Assembly: GCF_000308875.1 (NCBI RefSeq)
Contig: NZ_BAGL01000123.1
Coordinates: 62,001-126,000 of the forward strand
Reading direction: 5' to 3'
Length of the DNA stretch: 64,000 nucleotides
Source of the DNA: Nocardia transvalensis NBRC 15921
GTDB lineage: Bacteria > Actinomycetota > Actinomycetes > Mycobacteriales > Mycobacteriaceae
Content: more model-generated notes on this DNA
Told to the model about the DNA's origin: nothing
Seen by the model: only the letters and a program-made list of their open reading frames with translations
The model's database searches: none
Numbering within the stretch: the first letter of the stretch is position 1
The DNA itself: not shown here

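Noticed and set aside
1..64000. tRNA, rRNA or insertion sequences
   Set aside because: None recognised: no transposase-like protein, no terminal inverted repeats bordering a gene, and no cloverleaf-like segment noticed.

Overview
The window is high-GC actinobacterial DNA and most resembles Nocardia or a close relative. The evidence is the coding style (strong G/C third positions, GTG/TTG starts), an EccE-like type VII secretion fragment, an EspR-like regulator, a PknG kinase with rubredoxin and TPR domains, the large ~1,640-residue NAD-dependent glutamate dehydrogenase, and an XRE(DUF5753)/DUF397 gene pair. The genus is an inference from gene content, not a search.

Region 1 (1-11.2 kb) holds the end of an EccE-like gene translationally coupled to an EspR-like HTH gene, two coupled membrane proteins (a sugar-binding-like extracellular domain and a zinc-ribbon protein), an SPFH/zinc-ribbon protein, pknG, a DUF1707 protein, a MerR regulator, a RibD/DHFR-like reductase and a LuxR-family ATPase regulator preceded by phased GTTTCCGG repeats. 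Region 2 (11.2-19 kb) holds a lytic transglycosylase divergent from NAD-glutamate dehydrogenase, then two small exported proteins. In mycobacteria PknG controls this dehydrogenase through GarA, so both ends of a known nitrogen-metabolism circuit lie about 6 kb apart. A conserved 26-bp element recurs upstream of pknG and both exported-protein genes, with a diverged copy upstream of the transglycosylase. Region 3 (19-25.5 kb) holds small membrane proteins, two of them paralogues, that begin with a Pro-(Thr/Ser)-Pro-Trp-like N-terminus; an XRE/DUF397 pair; and a sugar-porter-type MFS transporter.

Region 4 (25.557-64 kb, minus strand) is one uninterrupted reading frame that runs off the window end. 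At least 12,813 residues are visible and the N-terminus lies outside. Reading N to C it begins with a SecA-like helicase C-terminal domain, followed by a coiled coil and a Pro/Ala linker. It then carries some 30 modules separated by 12 copies of a near-identical linker (core RIDPVAIDL followed by acidic residues). Modules include about 17 LuxR-type helix-turn-helices, three LacI-type, one XRE and one GntR-like DNA-binding domain, several sigma-factor-like segments, a PP2C phosphatase and RsbW-like ATPase domains. They also include two ADP-ribosyltransferases, several papain-like toxin domains, paired HExxH peptidase-like domains, an alpha/beta hydrolase, a bacterial sugar-transferase domain and a NUDIX domain. 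The C-terminal part carries an M3-like peptidase, an adenosine-deaminase domain and an aminoglycoside-phosphotransferase-like domain. The architecture fits an extreme polymorphic-toxin or polyprotein effector, unusual for its load of transcription-factor-like parts. Function, secretion route and processing are inferences.

No tRNA, rRNA, insertion sequence or CRISPR array was recognised. Domain boundaries inside the giant gene are estimates read by eye.
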